A DNA stretch of 64,000 nucleotides from Emcibacteraceae bacterium (GTDB taxonomy: Bacteria; Pseudomonadota; Alphaproteobacteria; Sphingomonadales; Emcibacteraceae). The notes below the pieces were generated by a model, which was not told the DNA's origin, made no database searches, and saw only the letters and a program-made list of their open reading frames with translations. The stretch lies in contig JAJFIR010000036.1 in the NCBI GenBank assembly GCA_021774795.1, forward strand, positions 1-64,000, given 5' to 3'. The translations under genes and the position numbers were made by a program. Below, piece by piece: positions 38,270 to 46,740 of this stretch (the stretch's first letter is position 1; every line of letters starts with the position of its first letter).

Positions 38270-38779
38270 ATGTCAGACAATACAGATCAAAATGAATCCA
38301 CCGAAGTAGATAACGGTAATGAAGTACAAATTAGTATTTTAGGACAATATATTAAAGATCTTTCATTTGAAAATCCGACACCCGCTCAGACTATTCAGAA
38401 ACTGGCTACTGAGAAACCTTCTATGAACATTAATGTAAATCTTAATGCACAGCAGGTCGCCGATGACATTTATGAAGTTGACCTTAAAATTACGGCCACA
38501 GCAAAATCAAATGATGAAACGGCCTTTGTGGCTGAACTTCTTTACTCCGGCCTATTTGGTATTAAAAATCTGCCGCCAGAACAACTGCAACCATTTTTAA
38601 TGGTAGAGGCACCGCGCCAAACCTTTCCTTTTGCGCGCCGCATTCTCTCTGACGTAACCCGCGACGGTGGCTTCCCACCACTAATGCTTGAGCCTATAGA
38701 TTTTGCAAGCCTGTATAATCAACAACTTGCTGCTGGCCAAGACCCGGCGGAAGGAGAAAATGACATAGTCGTCAACTAA
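38270..38779 (+). CDS. secB: Protein-export chaperone SecB
   Basis: Holds precursor proteins unfolded and passes them to SecA. The 169 residues show the family blocks YIKDLSFENP, a beta-rich core, and APRQTFPFARRILSDVTRDGGFPPLMLEPIDF at 124-155. The acidic surface should bind the zinc tail of SecA, here duplicated. Probably transcribed with or after fxsA and ended by the hairpin that follows. Confidence 0.97.
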   Translation: MSDNTDQNESTEVDNGNEVQISILGQYIKDLSFENPTPAQTIQKLATEKPSMNINVNLNAQQVADDIYEVDLKITATAKSNDETAFVAELLYSGLFGIKNLPPEQLQPFLMVEAPRQTFPFARRILSDVTRDGGFPPLMLEPIDFASLYNQQLAAGQDPAEGENDIVVN

Positions 38780-38802
38780 GAAATCACATACATAAAATTT
38801 GG

Positions 38803-38830
38803 AAAAGCCCTTCATTAGCAGGGCTTTTTT
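38803..38830. terminator. Bidirectional rho-independent terminator between secB and dnaQ
   Basis: The perfect stem AAAAGCCCT (38803-38811) and AGGGCTTTT (38820-38828) with an 8-base loop is followed by T residues on the plus strand; on the minus strand the stem itself ends in four T. It lies between the two convergent stops. Confidence 0.88.
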
Positions 38831-38837
38831 CGTTTCA

Positions 38838-39512
38838 TTACCAAAGCGACTTATCTATATTCTTGATAAATTCGCCATGACGATTAAGTTCTTCTTCGCT
38901 GGCGCAGTGGGGGCGGGGCTCCCGAAAGGGCCGCTCAGAAATAGTTGGTCCAGCGATCACCGTTTTCTCATCACTGGCCGAAACAAGACTAAGGCCCGTT
39001 TGACGGCCGCCCATAAGTTCCAGATACACATCCGCCAACAATTCAGCATCAAGCAGCGCACCATGTTTCACACGATTTGAATTATCAATCGAAAATCTTT
39101 TACAAAGTGCATCAAGCGTATTATTTGCACCGGGAAATTTTCGTCTTGCAATAGCGAGAGTATCAACGGAGCGGTTAGTGGGATAAGGGGCAAATCCCAA
39201 ATTTTCCATTTCCCAATTGATGAACTTCATATCAAATTCCGCATTATGAGCCACTAATTTCATATCGCCGCAAAAATCCCTAAATTCACCAACAATTTCG
39301 CTAAAGGTAGGGTGATCTTTTAAAAAAACCTCAGATAAGCCATGAATATTTTCTGCGGCGGTCGGCATATCGCGCTCCGGATTAATATAGACATGGTAAA
39401 CCTCGCCGGTAGGGAGATAATCTTCCACCACGACACATCCAATTTCTACAACGCGGTCACCATTAAACGGGTCAAATCCCGTGGTTTCAGTATCAAAAAC
39501 TATTTCGCGCAA
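38838..39512 (-). CDS. dnaQ: DNA polymerase III epsilon subunit
   Basis: The 3'-5' proofreading exonuclease of the replicative polymerase. The 224 residues have all DEDDh residues: REIVFDTETTGFDP (Exo I, Asp7/Glu9), VAHNAEFDMKF (Exo II) and RVKHGALLDAELLADVY (Exo III with His and Asp). A C-terminal tail of about 45 residues would bind the polymerase alpha subunit. It overlaps coaE by 13 bases. Confidence 0.96.
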   Translation of the reverse strand: MREIVFDTETTGFDPFNGDRVVEIGCVVVEDYLPTGEVYHVYINPERDMPTAAENIHGLSEVFLKDHPTFSEIVGEFRDFCGDMKLVAHNAEFDMKFINWEMENLGFAPYPTNRSVDTLAIARRKFPGANNTLDALCKRFSIDNSNRVKHGALLDAELLADVYLELMGGRQTGLSLVSASDEKTVIAGPTISERPFREPRPHCASEEELNRHGEFIKNIDKSLW

Positions 39513-40102
39513 TCAGCTTCCCCGACTTTTTTAAGTATGTAAGTAACTTGTTTTTCAGCATAGTCTATACCTTTATCAGTTTGAATGATAAAATCCGCCC
39601 GCCGCCTTTTTTCTTCATCTGGCATTTGATTGGATAAAATGGATAAAAACCTGTCTTCGGTCATATCCGGCCTTTCTAGGGCGCGTTTTCTTTGAACGTC
39701 TGCCGCTGCGGAGACGACAACAATAAAATCACATTCTTTTTCATAACCTTTTTCAAAAAGCAATGGGATATCAAACACAACAATAGTCTGGTTGTTGTTT
39801 CGCGCATCCACTAAAAATTTATCGCGTAAATTTTTAACCATCGGATGTAAAATACCTTCAAGAGCTCTTAATGCATCTTCATCTTCAAAAACGTTCTGAC
39901 CAAGCCGTTTTCTGTCAATTTTTCCGCCCGCTATCGCATCGGGAAACCTTCTAGTAACCTGCTCAACTGCTGCGCCATTTTTCTCAAGTAATTTGTGCAC
40001 TGCGGCATCACTATCAAAAACCGGGATGTTCCGAGCCGCGAACATTTTTAACGTCTCCGACTTGCCCATGGCAATAGATCCGGTTAAGCCAATTATTTTC
40101 AT
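39500..40102 (-). CDS. coaE: Dephospho-CoA kinase
   Basis: Last step of coenzyme A synthesis. Starting at the ATG at 40102, whose ATGA overlaps the aroE stop, the protein has 200 residues and begins MKIIGLTGSIAMGKSE, with the Walker A GSIAMGKS right at the N terminus as the family requires. FDIPLLFEKG is the CoA-site block. The frame upstream of 40102 belongs to aroE in another frame. Confidence 0.96.
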   Translation of the reverse strand: MKIIGLTGSIAMGKSETLKMFAARNIPVFDSDAAVHKLLEKNGAAVEQVTRRFPDAIAGGKIDRKRLGQNVFEDEDALRALEGILHPMVKNLRDKFLVDARNNNQTIVVFDIPLLFEKGYEKECDFIVVVSAAADVQRKRALERPDMTEDRFLSILSNQMPDEEKRRRADFIIQTDKGIDYAEKQVTYILKKVGEADCAK

Positions 40103-40944
40103 TTGAATGCTTCCAATACATGGGTCCGAAGCGCAGAATCCACCTCCGGCTCTACACCGAACCAAGCCTTAAACCCCGGGACCGCTTGATGTAGCAGCAT
40201 ACCAAGACCATCGACAGTTTTATTTCCGCGCCTTTTGGCATTTGCGAGAAGTGCTGTTTCCAGCGGGTGATAAACAATATCATATACAATCGCCGTTTTA
40301 GGCAGATACTTTAAATCTAATTCAAGGGGGGCTTGTCCAGCCATTCCGAGCATTGTTACGTTCACTAAAAGCGCCGCGCCTTCAAGGCTCTGGTCCTTTT
40401 GTTCCCAAGGCATCACTTTCACACGGCTATCATTTAATTCCGAGGTTAATTTTTGCGCATTGTCAATGGTACGGTTACAAATACGAATTTCCGGTACGCC
40501 GCTATCAAGTAAGCTAACAATGATGGCTCTGGCCGCCCCGCCAGCACCTATCATTGATACTGGACCGTTTTGCGGCCTCCAGTTATTTGCTTTTTGCTCC
40601 AAGTTTTTCAAAAAACCATATCCATCGGTATTTGTGCCTACCAACATTCCGCTATCATCAACATATATGGTGTTAATCGCGCCAATTTTTTGCGCACTTT
40701 CGTTCAATTTATCGACCAGTGCCATGCCTGATACTTTATGAGGCAACGTTAAATTTACGCCGCGTATTTTATTATTCTTCAATGCACTGAGAAAATTTGC
40801 CAGCTCGCCCGATGTTATGTGAAAGGCTTGATATTCACCTTCTATATTATATTTATTTAGCCAGTATCCATGAAGACGCGGTGAAAGACTGTGCGAGATT
40901 GGATCTCCCACAACGCCGGCCACTATTTTTTTTCCTTTATTCAT
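40099..40944 (-). CDS. aroE: Shikimate dehydrogenase (NADP)
   Basis: Reduces dehydroshikimate to shikimate with NADPH. The 281 residues contain the substrate site DPISHSLSPRLHGYW and LTLPHKV (catalytic Lys), the NADP loop MIGAGGAARAI (about residue 130) and the C-terminal GLGMLLHQAVPGFKAWFG. It overlaps maf by 8 bases and coaE by 4. Confidence 0.97.
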   Translation of the reverse strand: MNKGKKIVAGVVGDPISHSLSPRLHGYWLNKYNIEGEYQAFHITSGELANFLSALKNNKIRGVNLTLPHKVSGMALVDKLNESAQKIGAINTIYVDDSGMLVGTNTDGYGFLKNLEQKANNWRPQNGPVSMIGAGGAARAIIVSLLDSGVPEIRICNRTIDNAQKLTSELNDSRVKVMPWEQKDQSLEGAALLVNVTMLGMAGQAPLELDLKYLPKTAIVYDIVYHPLETALLANAKRRGNKTVDGLGMLLHQAVPGFKAWFGVEPEVDSALRTHVLEAFK

Positions 40945-41542
40945 ATATTTCTCTTAATTTGTTCAACAACGCTAACATGGGCATGCCTTGAATAGCATGA
41001 TATTCGCCTTCTATATTAGAAAAAAGATGAATACCTAAACCTTCAATATAATAACCCCCTACCGATTGCAGCAAAGCATCCCCCGCTTTACCTATATATT
41101 CTTCCAAAAATTCATCGGAGAAATTCCACATGGATAATAGAGGTCGGCTTGTGTTTTTCCAGATTACTCTGCCATTTAGCACCACCGCAATGGATGTAAC
41201 AAGCTCATGAGTTCTTCCTCTAAAAAATTTCAGGTGATTGCGCGCTTCTTCTATGTTCTTGGCTTTATCATAATGTTTGCCATCACACACAAGAATTTGA
41301 TCGCCGCCGATGATAAGACTTTCCAGATGACTTTTGGAAACAGACAGTGCTTTTTCGCAGGCAAGTGCTTCGGCTATCTGCTCGAAGGTTGCGCCCGTCC
41401 CGGACATTCTTGTCTTTATCTCGTCCTCATCCACGCCAGAAGATATTGTTTCAAACTTTAAGCCAGCGTTTTCCAGGACTTTCTTGCGGGACTTACTTTT
41501 TGAGGCGAGTATTATCTTACTACTGTTGATTTTCTTCATCAT
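40937..41542 (-). CDS. maf: Maf-type nucleoside triphosphate pyrophosphatase
   Basis: A house-cleaning nucleotide pyrophosphatase (modified bases or dTTP/UTP, depending on subfamily). The 201 residues hold the family start ILASKSKSRKKVLENAG, IIGGDQILVCDG and the block GGYYIEGLG. It overlaps the ppsR gene by 23 bases and aroE by 8, so translation is probably coupled. The subfamily cannot be set with certainty. Confidence 0.93.
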   Translation of the reverse strand: MMKKINSSKIILASKSKSRKKVLENAGLKFETISSGVDEDEIKTRMSGTGATFEQIAEALACEKALSVSKSHLESLIIGGDQILVCDGKHYDKAKNIEEARNHLKFFRGRTHELVTSIAVVLNGRVIWKNTSRPLLSMWNFSDEFLEEYIGKAGDALLQSVGGYYIEGLGIHLFSNIEGEYHAIQGMPMLALLNKLREIYE

Positions 41543-42341
41543 ATTTATTTTTTAAGTTTATAATAGCGACAGACGTTTCTTCTATAGAGCGGCGGGTTAC
41601 ATCAACGGTTGGCCAGCCCATTTTGTTAAATAATCTTCTGGCCTCTTTAACTTCTTCTTTTACCAGTTCCTCGTCTACATAATCGGTGGTTTTGCCTTCC
41701 TTTAACATTAAAAGTCTGTTTCGACGTATCTGCACAAGCCGGTCAACACTGTTCACAAGTCCAACAACGAATTTGCATTTCGCATTTTCAAGCTCAGGAG
41801 GAAGCGGGCAGCCAGGTACAATCGGAATGTTTGCGGCCCTATATCCCCGGTTTGCCAAATAAATACATGTTGGCGTTTTTGATGTGCGCGATACGCCAAC
41901 AAGGATTATATCTGCTTCGCTTAAATTATCAGCAATTTGGCCATCATCATGCGCAAGCGTATATTGCATCGCATCTATTCGATCAAAATACTCATCGTCC
42001 ATCTTGTGCTGCAAACCCGGGCGCTCTGTCGGTTTTTTTCCCAAATGGCGCCCAAGTTCACGAATTATACCGTGCAAAACAGATATATAAGGCCACTTAT
42101 GTTTTTTACAGGCATCGACAAGAACTTTTTCAATATCATGGTCAACCAAGGTAAACATGACAATACCGGGATTGTCTTCCATTTCAGCAATTAATCGCTC
42201 CATGTGACGCGCGGTACGGATCATGGGCCAATAATGTTTAATGGGTTCTATACCGGGGAATTGTACTAATGACGCTTTTGCAACTTGCTCCAACGTATCA
42301 CCCGTTGAATCAGATACCAAATGCATGTGAATTTTTTTCAT
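41520..42341 (-). CDS. ppsR: Pyruvate, phosphate dikinase regulatory protein (DUF299)
   Basis: Bifunctional kinase/phosphorylase that switches pyruvate phosphate dikinase or PEP synthase off and on. The 273 residues start with HLVSDSTGDTLEQVAKA and have the P-loop GVSRTSKTPTCIYLA (about residues 150-165). It is the first gene to the left of the probable origin and reads away from it, as in Caulobacter and Rickettsia where this gene (RP001 type) faces hemE across the origin. Confidence 0.94.
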   Translation of the reverse strand: MKKIHMHLVSDSTGDTLEQVAKASLVQFPGIEPIKHYWPMIRTARHMERLIAEMEDNPGIVMFTLVDHDIEKVLVDACKKHKWPYISVLHGIIRELGRHLGKKPTERPGLQHKMDDEYFDRIDAMQYTLAHDDGQIADNLSEADIILVGVSRTSKTPTCIYLANRGYRAANIPIVPGCPLPPELENAKCKFVVGLVNSVDRLVQIRRNRLLMLKEGKTTDYVDEELVKEEVKEARRLFNKMGWPTVDVTRRSIEETSVAIINLKNKYDEENQQ

Positions 42342-42741
42342 AGTTTTCTTACGGTCCTATAAATAGTTTTTAATTGCCTTAATAACGGGGATAAGTCGTT
42401 ATTTTTGAAATATTGTTTTTTTTAATACCCCTAATTCGATTTTAATACATCTTTTATAAGCTTGTGGAAGAAAAAATGGCAGCTGATTTATAAATTTTAT
42501 TCTTTGATATTATTTCTATCAATTTACGCCGGAGCATTATATGTATATGCCTAGTTTTAATAAGGTTTCAAAAATATTATTTGAACTCTTTCTAATATAT
42601 TTTCTTGTTAGTAAAAAATGTAAATCCTGTGAATAAGTTATAATCCTCACTGTTCACAGGACCTCTTAACAACTACTATATTTATATATAAATAATATAT
42701 AAGTATTTTTATCAGTGTATAACATTAACGAATAAAGAAAC
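42342..42741. other. Probable chromosomal replication origin (oriC)
   Basis: A 400-base non-coding gap between the divergent ppsR and hemE genes, the place of the characterised Caulobacter origin. DnaA-box-like sites: TTATTCACA on the minus strand (42628-42636), CTGTTCACA (42650-42658), and weaker 7/9 matches at 42386-42394 and 42463-42471 (both minus strand). The tract 42662-42740 is nearly all A/T and suits an unwinding element. Genes on both sides nearest the gap read away from it. No CtrA-type TTAA-N7-TTAAC site with correct spacing was found. Confidence 0.75.
42625..42661. repeat. Perfect 9-base inverted repeat with opposed DnaA boxes
   Basis: TCCTGTGAA (42625-42633) and TTCACAGGA (42653-42661) are exact reverse complements 19 bases apart, each overlapping one DnaA-box-like site. 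It lies next to the A/T tract of the probable origin. There is no T-run after it, so it is not a terminator. Confidence 0.85.
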
Positions 42742-43779
42742 ATGGCAAATAACAAACTTTTTATACAAACATTACAAGGGAAAAAAACTGAGCGGGTCCC
42801 TTTCTGGTTTATGAGACAAGCGGGTCGTTATCTTCCTGAATATATGGCTTTACGTAAAGAAGCAGGTTCTTTTTTGGACCTATGTTATAATCCCGAATTC
42901 GCAACGGAAGTAACATTGCAACCCATAAGACGGTTTAATATGGACGCAGCTATATTATTCTCGGATATTCTGGTTATTCCTCACGCGCTTGGACAGGATT
43001 TGGCTTTCAAAGTAGGAGAAGGGCCTGTTTTAACACCCGTTGATAATTTGGAAAGGTTAAAAGCACTTTCAATAGAAAATCTTCATAAACATTTAAACCC
43101 GGTTTATCAGACGGTTACTAATTTAGCCGAAAAACTGCCCAATCATGTTGCGTTGGTTGGCTTTGCCGGCGCACCATGGACCGTTGCAACATATATGGTT
43201 AACGGTAAAGGATCCAAAGATCAGGCCGAAACAAGATTAATGGCCTATCAGGACAGAGAAACATTTCAAAAACTTATCGATTTACTGGTGCTTTCGACTT
43301 CAGAATATCTCATTAAACAGGTTGATCACGGAGCAGAAGCCTTACAAATTTTCGACAGTTGGTCGGGAACATTGCCAGCTGACGAATTCATAAAATGGTG
43401 TATTGATCCTGTAAAACAAATCGTAAAAAATATTCGGGAGGTACATCCGCATATTCCAATTATCGGGTTTCCAAAAGGTGCCGGGGCAAAAATAAAGAAT
43501 TTTGTCAAGAAAACCAAGGTAGATGCGGTAAGTATCGATACATCGACATCAACAACTTGGGTGCGTGATGTTGTGCAACCAATTTGTCCCGTGCAGGGTA
43601 ATCTGGATCCAATGTTGCTTGTTAGTGGAGGTGTACCCCTTGAAAAGGCTGTTTACCACATCCTTGATCATTTAAAAGCCGGCCCACACGTGTTTAACTT
43701 AGGACATGGTATTATACCTCAAACCCCGCCAGAGAATGTAAAGCGGGTATCTGATATTCTTCTTGCTTACAGAAAATAG
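42742..43779 (+). CDS. hemE: Uroporphyrinogen decarboxylase
   Basis: Makes coproporphyrinogen III in heme synthesis. The 345 residues start with the signature region VPFWFMRQAGRYLPEY (substrate-binding Arg), followed by ILFSDILVIP with the catalytic Asp and GFAGAPWTVATYM. It is the first rightward gene from the probable origin and heads hemE-hemH-hemJ; its promoter must lie within the origin region. Confidence 0.98.
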   Translation: MANNKLFIQTLQGKKTERVPFWFMRQAGRYLPEYMALRKEAGSFLDLCYNPEFATEVTLQPIRRFNMDAAILFSDILVIPHALGQDLAFKVGEGPVLTPVDNLERLKALSIENLHKHLNPVYQTVTNLAEKLPNHVALVGFAGAPWTVATYMVNGKGSKDQAETRLMAYQDRETFQKLIDLLVLSTSEYLIKQVDHGAEALQIFDSWSGTLPADEFIKWCIDPVKQIVKNIREVHPHIPIIGFPKGAGAKIKNFVKKTKVDAVSIDTSTSTTWVRDVVQPICPVQGNLDPMLLVSGGVPLEKAVYHILDHLKAGPHVFNLGHGIIPQTPPENVKRVSDILLAYRK

Positions 43780-43782
43780 ATT

Positions 43783-44742
43783 ATGGGTCGAAAAAAAGCG
43801 GTTGTCATATTTAATTTAGGGGGTCCTGATTGTTTGGAAGCGGTGAAACCGTTTCTGTTTAATTTATTTTATGATCCGGCCATTATAAATTTACCCAACC
43901 CATTAAGATGGATTATCGCCAAAATTATATCGAGTCGACGCGCACCAATAGCACGAGAAATATATAAGTATATGGGTGGAAAGTCGCCTATCCTGGAACA
44001 GACCGAAATGCAGCGTACTGCGTTGGAAAAAAGTCTAAACGAAAACTCTGATGATAGTTATAAATGTTTTATATTCATGCGGTATTGGCATCCCTTTGCA
44101 AAAGACGTGGTTAAAGATGTTAAGGCATATACCCCGGACGAAATTATATTGTTACCTTTATACCCGCAATATAGTGTTACGACAACGGGAAGTGGCTTGA
44201 TTGATTGGCATAAAAATGCTGTGGAAATCAGTTTAGATTGCCCTTTTAAAGTCATTAAAGAATATCCGGACAATAATTTTTTTGTTGAAACCATTGCCGA
44301 TATGATCCGCAGCAGGATCGATAAATTGGAAATGAAATCTGAGTATCGGATATTATTGTCTGCGCACGGCCTGCCTAAAAAAATTATAGAAGGCGGGGAC
44401 CCATACCAGAAACAGGTGGAGCAAACCTGCGCGGCTGTGATGCGTGAACTTGAAGCTGAAAAACTGGATCACGTGATATGCTATCAAAGTCGCGTCGGCC
44501 CGCTCGAATGGATAGGTCCTTCAACGGATGATGAGATTAAGCGAGCAGGAAAAGATAAAAAAAATATAATCATGGTGCCGGTGGCTTTTGTGTCCGAACA
44601 TTCTGAAACTCTTGTGGAGTTGGACATAGAATATAAAGAATTGGCCGCGGAGTATGGTATTAAAGAATATATTAGAATTGATACCGTTGGCGATCAGGTT
44701 AAGTTTATAGATGGTCTTGTTAAAATGGTTTTAGAGATATAG
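43783..44742 (+). CDS. hemH: Ferrochelatase
   Basis: Inserts iron into protoporphyrin IX. The 319 residues show VVIFNLGGPD at the N terminus, the metal-site His in FIFMRYWHPF, LLPLYPQYS and the second conserved region LLSAHGLPKKII with catalytic His, then VAFVSEHSETL. It follows hemE by 3 bases. Confidence 0.97.
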   Translation: MGRKKAVVIFNLGGPDCLEAVKPFLFNLFYDPAIINLPNPLRWIIAKIISSRRAPIAREIYKYMGGKSPILEQTEMQRTALEKSLNENSDDSYKCFIFMRYWHPFAKDVVKDVKAYTPDEIILLPLYPQYSVTTTGSGLIDWHKNAVEISLDCPFKVIKEYPDNNFFVETIADMIRSRIDKLEMKSEYRILLSAHGLPKKIIEGGDPYQKQVEQTCAAVMRELEAEKLDHVICYQSRVGPLEWIGPSTDDEIKRAGKDKKNIIMVPVAFVSEHSETLVELDIEYKELAAEYGIKEYIRIDTVGDQVKFIDGLVKMVLEI

Positions 44743-44759
44743 TTCGAAAAGGGTTTTTG

Positions 44760-45221
44760 ATGTTTGATATATTGGCGGAGTTTTTTCAAGAATATTATTA
44801 TTGGTTGCTCGCACTTCATATTATTTCAGTGATAAGCTGGATGGCTGGAATGTTTTATCTGCCGAGGCTTTTTGTTTATCACACGCGCCTCGAAATTGGC
44901 TCGGAAGCCTCTGAAATGTTTAAGGAAATGGAACGTAAATTGATGCGGATTATTATAAATCCGGCGATGAGTGGGACATGGATATTTGGATTGGCGCTCT
45001 CATTTGGACAGGATAGTTGGCATGCCGGGGGTTGGTTCTATATTAAAATCGCAGCAGTTCTTATACTGTCTGGTTTTCATGGGTATTTGTCAAAATGGCG
45101 TAAATTATTTGAAAGAGATAAAAACCCACATCCGGAAAGATACTTTCGCCTAATGAACGAGGTTCCCACTATCTTGATGATGATCATTGTGTTTATGGTT
45201 TTTTTAAAGCCGTTTTCATAA
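44760..45221 (+). CDS. hemJ: Protoporphyrinogen oxidase HemJ
   Basis: The membrane oxidase that precedes ferrochelatase in bacteria lacking HemG or HemY. The 153 residues have about four hydrophobic helices, with the conserved His in LLALHIISVISWMAGMFYLPR and RLFVYH, and the Lys/Arg of YLSKWRK. I start at the ATG at 44760. With hemE and hemH it gives three late steps of heme synthesis in one operon. Confidence 0.94.
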   Translation: MFDILAEFFQEYYYWLLALHIISVISWMAGMFYLPRLFVYHTRLEIGSEASEMFKEMERKLMRIIINPAMSGTWIFGLALSFGQDSWHAGGWFYIKIAAVLILSGFHGYLSKWRKLFERDKNPHPERYFRLMNEVPTILMMIIVFMVFLKPFS

Positions 45222-45375
45222 ATAAAAATAATCTTTGCTAATTAGTCGAAATGGGGTAATATTGATCTATTGGTTGTTCGTCTTATATGATCATGTCTCC
45301 CTATTTTTTTATCAACATCTTTGAATCTCAAATTATTTCACATTCATACCCCCTCAACACCTTTGGAACTATCCC

Positions 45376-46632
45376 ATGAATTTATTGGATCTAAAAAAGA
45401 AATCACCAGCCGAGTTGCTAAAGCTCGCTGAAGAAAATAATGTCGAAAATGCAAGCAACTTACGCAAACAGGAATTAATGTTTGCTATTTTAAAAGGGCT
45501 TGCAGAAAGAAACGAAGAAATCTCCGGCGGCGGTGTAGTTGAAGTTTTACAAGATGGATTTGGGTTTTTAAGATCACCTGAATCGAACTATTTACCGGGG
45601 CCGGATGATATATACGTTAGCCCCAGCCAAATTAAACGATTTGGCCTTCGTACCGGTGATACTGTTGAAGGGTTAATTAGGGCTCCAAAAGATGGTGAAC
45701 GATATTTTGCTTTGCTTAAGGTTGAACAGATTAATCATAAAGATCCGGACGCCGGAAAACATAAAGTTCATTTTGATAGTTTGACCCCACTTCACCCGGA
45801 TAGAAAATTTAAACTTGACCGCAATGACCCGACCAATAAAGATAATTCAACAAGAGTTATTGATTTGGTTGCACCTATTGGATTTGGGCAGCGTGGCGTT
45901 ATTGTTGCGCCGCCGAGAACCGGTAAAACTGTTTTGATGCAAAACGTCGCTCATGCGATTAAAGAAAACCATCCTGATGTATTTTTGATTGTTTTGCTCA
46001 TTGACGAACGTCCGGAAGAGGTGACGGATATGCGGCGTTCAGTTCACGGAGAGGTTGTAAGTTCTACATTTGATGAGCCAGCTAGCCGTCATGTGCAAGT
46101 ATCTGAAATGGTTATAGAAAAAGCAAAGAGATTGGTTGAAAATAAATATGATGTTGTTATTTTGCTTGATAGTATCACTCGTCTTGCACGTGCATATAAT
46201 ACAGTTATTCCGAGCTCCGGTAAGGTGTTAACCGGTGGTGTTGATGCGAATGCGTTGCAAAGACCAAAACGTTTCTTTGGTGCCGCGCGAAATATTGAAG
46301 AAGGCGGATCGCTTACGATTATTGCGACGGCCCTTATTGATACTGGCAGCAGGATGGATGAAGTTATTTTCGAGGAATTTAAAGGTACGGGTAACTCTGA
46401 AATCGTACTTGACCGTAAAGTAAGTGATAAAAGAATCTTCCCGGCCATAGACATTACAAAATCAGGCACGCGTAAAGAAGAATTGCTTCTTGACGCAGGA
46501 ACGCTGGCTAAAATGTATGTTTTGCGCAGGATACTTATGCCGATGGGATCAGTTGACGCGATTGAGTTTTTACTTAATAAGTTAAAAGAAACGAAGGATA
46601 ATGAAGAATTTTATAACTCTATGAATAATTAG
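45376..46632 (+). CDS. rho: Transcription termination factor Rho
   Basis: Hexameric RNA helicase that ends transcription. The 418 residues have the N-terminal Rho-N helical domain, a cold-shock-like RNA-binding domain ([22 protein letters not shown]), and the RecA-like motor with Walker [12 protein letters not shown] (about 180) and [17 protein letters not shown] possible promoter, TTGATC (45262-45267) with TATATG (45284-45289), would give a leader of about 80 bases; rho genes are often self-controlled through such leaders. Confidence 0.98.
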   Translation: MNLLDLKKKSPAELLKLAEENNVENASNLRKQELMFAILKGLAERNEEISGGGVVEVLQDGFGFLRSPESNYLPGPDDIYVSPSQIKRFGLRTGDTVEGLIRAPKDGERYFALLKVEQINHKDPDAGKHKVHFDSLTPLHPDRKFKLDRNDPTNKDNSTRVIDLVAPIGFGQRGVIVAPPRTGKTVLMQNVAHAIKENHPDVFLIVLLIDERPEEVTDMRRSVHGEVVSSTFDEPASRHVQVSEMVIEKAKRLVENKYDVVILLDSITRLARAYNTVIPSSGKVLTGGVDANALQRPKRFFGAARNIEEGGSLTIIATALIDTGSRMDEVIFEEFKGTGNSEIVLDRKVSDKRIFPAIDITKSGTRKEELLLDAGTLAKMYVLRRILMPMGSVDAIEFLLNKLKETKDNEEFYNSMNN

Positions 46633-46642
46633 TAGAAGCGAG

Positions 46643-46673
46643 AAAAAGGCCCCCATAAGCGGGGCCTTTTTTT
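46643..46673 (+). terminator. Rho-independent terminator after rho
   Basis: Stem AAAAAGGCCCC (46643-46653) and GGGGCCTTTTT (46661-46671) with a 7-base loop and a run of seven T. It begins 11 bases after the rho stop. Confidence 0.93.
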
Positions 46674-46740
46674 ATTATTGGTATTTTTAATTTTCTCTGC
46701 TTTAATTAACAAATAACGAACAAATAGGGATAAAAAGTAA

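Noticed and set aside
42422-42445. TTAA pairs in the origin gap considered as CtrA boxes
   Set aside because: The spacings seen (5 and 16 bases) do not fit the CtrA consensus.
46089-46469. 126-residue minus-strand frame inside rho
   Set aside because: It lies fully opposite the RecA-like core of rho, with no own signals.
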